A DNA stretch of 7,471 nt from Chloroflexota bacterium (lineage in GTDB: Bacteria; Chloroflexota; FW602-bin22; JACPRP01). Numbering within the stretch: position 1 is the first letter of the stretch; each line of letters begins with the position of its first letter. Below the pieces are notes generated by a model. It saw nothing but the letters and a program-made list of their open reading frames with translations, did no database searches and was not told where the DNA came from. The position numbers and the translations under genes were made by a program. The stretch is from contig JACQUC010000236.1 of NCBI GenBank assembly GCA_016210495.1, positions 1 to 7,471 on the forward strand, given 5' to 3'. This document shows positions 5,374-7,471 of this stretch, piece after piece.

Positions 5374-7305
5374 TCAATACCGGATCACGGCGGCAAACTT
5401 GCATACGTCGTAGCAGGAGCCGCACTTGATGCATTTGGGTTGGTCGATGGTATGGACGATCTGCTTCGCTCCCTGGATGGCATCCGAGGGGCAGTTCCGC
5501 AGGCACACCATGCAGCCATTGCACTTCTCAGGATCGATCTCGAAAGTCAGCAGGGCGGAGCACACTCCAGCCGGGCATTTCTTCTCGAGCACGTGCGCCT
5601 CGTACTCATCTCGGAAGTACCGTAGCGTGCTGAGCACCGGGTTCGGCGCCGTCCCCCCCAGAGCGCAGAGAGACCCGGCCGAAACGGCCCTGCCCAGCTC
5701 CTCCAGCCTGTCTAGGTCCTGCGGCTCTCCCCTGCCCTCGGTGATGCGCACCAGCACGTCCAGCATCTGTTTGGTGCCCAGCCGGCAGGGAACGCACTTG
5801 CCGCAGGACTCGGACTGCGTAAAGGTAAGGAAGAACCGCGCCACGTCCACCATGCAGGTATCCTGGTCCATTACCACCAGGCCGCCGCTGCCCATGATCG
5901 CGCCCACCCTGGCTAGGCTCTCGAAGTCGATGGGGGTATCCAGCAGAGAGGAAGGAAGACACCCTCCCGAAGGACCGCCGGACTGGGCCACCTTGAACTC
6001 CTTGCCGTTCACGATACCGCCACCGATGTCGAAAACCACCTCCCGCAGCGTGATGCCCAGTGGCACCTCCACCAGGCCCGGCCGGTTTATCTTGCCGGTC
6101 AGAGCGAACGTCTTGGCGCCCTTGCTCTTCTCGGTGCCCATTGCGGCGTACCAATCGGCACCTTTCACCATTATGGCCGGCACGCTCGCCAGGGTTTCGA
6201 CGTTGTTGATGGTGGTGGGCTTGCCCCACAGCCCCGCCTGGGCAGGGAAAGGCGGCCTCTGGCGCGGCATGCCCCGCTTGCCCTCGATGGACGCGAGCAG
6301 GGCCGTCTCCTCCCCGCAGACGAAGGCGCCGGCGCCCTCCTTGATCTTAATGTGCAGCGAGAAATCGGTGCCGAAGAGTCGATCTCCCACGACGCCATTT
6401 CTCTCCGCCTGGGCGATGGCTAGCTTGAGTCGCTCGATGGCCAGCGGGTACTCCGCCCGGCAGTAGATATAGCCCTCGCTCGCGCCGATAGCGTAGGCGG
6501 CGATCGCCAGCCCTTCCAGCACCGAGTGGGGATCACCCTCCAGGACGCTGCGGTCCATGAAAGCGCCGGGGTCCCCCTCGTCGGCGTTGCAGACCATGTA
6601 TTTCTGCTCCCCGGGCACCTTGTGGCAAAACTCCCACTTCAGGCCCGTGGGGAAGCCGGCTCCGCCGCGCCCTCGCAGCCCAGATCCCTTGATCTGGTCG
6701 ATGACCTGCACCGGCGTCATCTGCGTGAGGGCTCTATGTAGCGAAAAGTAGCCGTCGTTGGCGATGTAGTGGTGGATGCTGGTGGGGTCGATCAGCCCGC
6801 AGTTGCGCAGCGACACCCGCCGCTGTCCCTTCATCACCGTGAGGTCCTCGAAGCGGGGAATGCCGTCCATACTCTCGCTGCCGATTACCGCCATCGCCAG
6901 GTCCGCCAGCGGCTTCCCTCCAACAACGTGGCCCTCGATTATCTTAACCGCCGCTTTGGGCGTGACCGCACCGTAGCAAATGCGCGGCTGGCCAGGCATC
7001 ACCACGTCCAGCAACGGCTCGGCGTAGCAGACGCCAATGCAGCCGACCGCGCTGATGTCCGCGTCCACCCCGCGTTTCTCAAGCGTCTCCCGTACGGCCG
7101 TCTCGACGTGCTTCGCCCCCGCCGCTATCCCGCACGTGCCCATTCCCAGAAGGATGCGGGGCTTCCGGCTGGCTTGCAGTTGCTCCCACAGCGCTCGTGA
7201 CTCCGCCTGCAAAACCCCGAAGGGCAGCGGCCCCGCTCCAGCGCCGTTGCCCACCGTATCCTTCCGCCCGGCCCAATCTCCCAATATCGCTGTGTCGGCC
7301 ATCAT
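5374..7305 (-). CDS. fdhB: NuoF-like NAD(H)/FMN-binding iron-sulfur subunit of formate dehydrogenase
   Basis: This 643-residue diaphorase subunit should pass electrons between FdhA's iron-sulfur clusters and NAD(P)+ through FMN. Domains in order: a thioredoxin-like [2Fe-2S] module (about 48-130; Cys58, Cys89, Cys93); the complex I 51-kDa core, with the FMN/NADH glycine-rich loop GLRGRGGAGFPTG (209-221), NADEGDPGAF (240-249) and GAGAFVCGEETAL (324-336); a SLBB-type segment around 400-450; the N3-type [4Fe-4S] site ESCGKCVPCR (Cys501, 504, 507) with Cys547; and a C-terminal 2x[4Fe-4S] ferredoxin (Cys595, 598, 601, 605 and Cys625, 628, 631, 635). This architecture is shared with HydB/HndC of NAD-linked and bifurcating hydrogenases; pairing with fdhA assigns it to formate dehydrogenase. 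The ATG at 7305 has AGGAG six bases upstream and an adjacent second ATG. fdhA starts 13 bp after its TGA. No separate NuoE-like gene is visible in the 166 bp upstream. The frame is complete, with no lesion. Confidence 0.93.
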   Translation of the reverse strand: MMADTAILGDWAGRKDTVGNGAGAGPLPFGVLQAESRALWEQLQASRKPRILLGMGTCGIAAGAKHVETAVRETLEKRGVDADISAVGCIGVCYAEPLLDVVMPGQPRICYGAVTPKAAVKIIEGHVVGGKPLADLAMAVIGSESMDGIPRFEDLTVMKGQRRVSLRNCGLIDPTSIHHYIANDGYFSLHRALTQMTPVQVIDQIKGSGLRGRGGAGFPTGLKWEFCHKVPGEQKYMVCNADEGDPGAFMDRSVLEGDPHSVLEGLAIAAYAIGASEGYIYCRAEYPLAIERLKLAIAQAERNGVVGDRLFGTDFSLHIKIKEGAGAFVCGEETALLASIEGKRGMPRQRPPFPAQAGLWGKPTTINNVETLASVPAIMVKGADWYAAMGTEKSKGAKTFALTGKINRPGLVEVPLGITLREVVFDIGGGIVNGKEFKVAQSGGPSGGCLPSSLLDTPIDFESLARVGAIMGSGGLVVMDQDTCMVDVARFFLTFTQSESCGKCVPCRLGTKQMLDVLVRITEGRGEPQDLDRLEELGRAVSAGSLCALGGTAPNPVLSTLRYFRDEYEAHVLEKKCPAGVCSALLTFEIDPEKCNGCMVCLRNCPSDAIQGAKQIVHTIDQPKCIKCGSCYDVCKFAAVIRY

Positions 7306-7345
7306 GAGGAACTCCTGTCTCGTGAGGGATTATCTAAGGTCGTAG

Positions 7346-7375
7346 GGGCGAGGTCTCCTCGCCCTGGGACAGGGC
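7346..7375 (-). repeat. Two overlapping, mutually exclusive hairpins upstream of fdhB
   Basis: GGGCGAGG-TCT-CCTCGCCC (7346-7364) is a perfect 8-bp stem with a 3-nt loop. GCCCTG-GGA-CAGGGC (7361-7375) is a perfect 6-bp stem that reuses bases 7361-7364, so both cannot form at once. They lie about 40-70 nt upstream of the fdhB ATG, probably in its leader or promoter region. They may be a dispersed GC-rich palindromic repeat or a regulatory switch. I found no reliable -35/-10 pair on the minus strand beyond them. Confidence 0.5.
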
Positions 7376-7471
7376 GGCCCGCTTTGAGCCAAATCCCGTT
7401 TTTGAGATAGTTTCAAAGTCAAAGCGTGAGAACTGATGACGGATAAGTGGCGAGCTCAGGGGGCGGTGCTC

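Noticed and set aside
5426..6466. 346-codon plus-strand frame opposite fdhB
   Set aside because: It is an antisense shadow of the conserved NuoF core, Ser/Pro/Arg-rich with no recognisable motif.
7306..7471. End of a NuoE-like gene upstream of fdhB
   Set aside because: None of the minus-strand frames shows cysteine motifs or recognisable sequence; the longest (about 45 codons) runs through the palindromic hairpins.

Overview
The window holds four clear protein-coding loci plus one small, probably C-terminally shortened gene, in GC-rich DNA with dense, repeat-bearing intergenic spacers. A NuoF-like flavoprotein paired with a molybdenum/tungsten, selenocysteine-type formate dehydrogenase points to an anaerobic bacterium that makes selenoproteins. 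The overall style (GC-rich, short dispersed palindromic repeats, GTG and TTG starts) would fit an anaerobic Chloroflexota or a similar environmental lineage, but this placement is only an impression.

Layout, left to right. Bases 1-251 are non-coding, with a 13-nt palindrome and an AT-rich tandem 8-mer just upstream of an AhpD-like carboxymuconolactone decarboxylase family gene (252-548, +). A small VOC/glyoxalase-fold gene (628-1020, -) converges on it. Bases 1021-1443 are a divergent control region with two good sigma70-type promoters, one for the VOC gene (TTGAAT-N17-TATACT, minus) and one for the next gene (TTGCCA-N17-TATAAT, plus). A 7-bp inverted repeat overlaps the -35 of the minus promoter, and a dispersed inverted-repeat element lies in the plus-strand leader. 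An Old Yellow Enzyme of the YqjM/NamA type follows (1444-2481, +). A second copy of the repeat element (2481-2580) fills the space between its stop codon and the stop of the convergent fdh operon.

The right two thirds (2580-7305, minus strand) is a two-gene operon, fdhB then fdhA, separated by 13 bp. FdhB is a NuoF-like NAD(H)/FMN subunit with extra ferredoxin clusters. FdhA is the catalytic subunit with a NuoG-like iron-sulfur N-terminus. Together they should form a soluble NAD(P)-linked formate dehydrogenase / CO2 reductase: formate is oxidised at the Mo/W-bis-MGD-selenocysteine site, electrons pass through FdhA's iron-sulfur chain to FdhB, and FMN reduces NAD(P)+, or the reverse.

The main discovery is that fdhA is one 927-codon reading frame interrupted by two in-frame stop codons with very different meanings. 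The TGA at 4311-4313 is the selenocysteine codon (motif CARV-U-HSPTV) and is followed 12 nt later by a SECIS-like hairpin with a GGUCU apical loop. The TAG at 4773-4775 falls inside a four-cysteine ferredoxin motif (CESCG-TAG-CEAKC), where the family usually has Gln. It must be a one-base lesion, a sequence error, or amber read-through. Naive gene calling splits this enzyme into three pieces.
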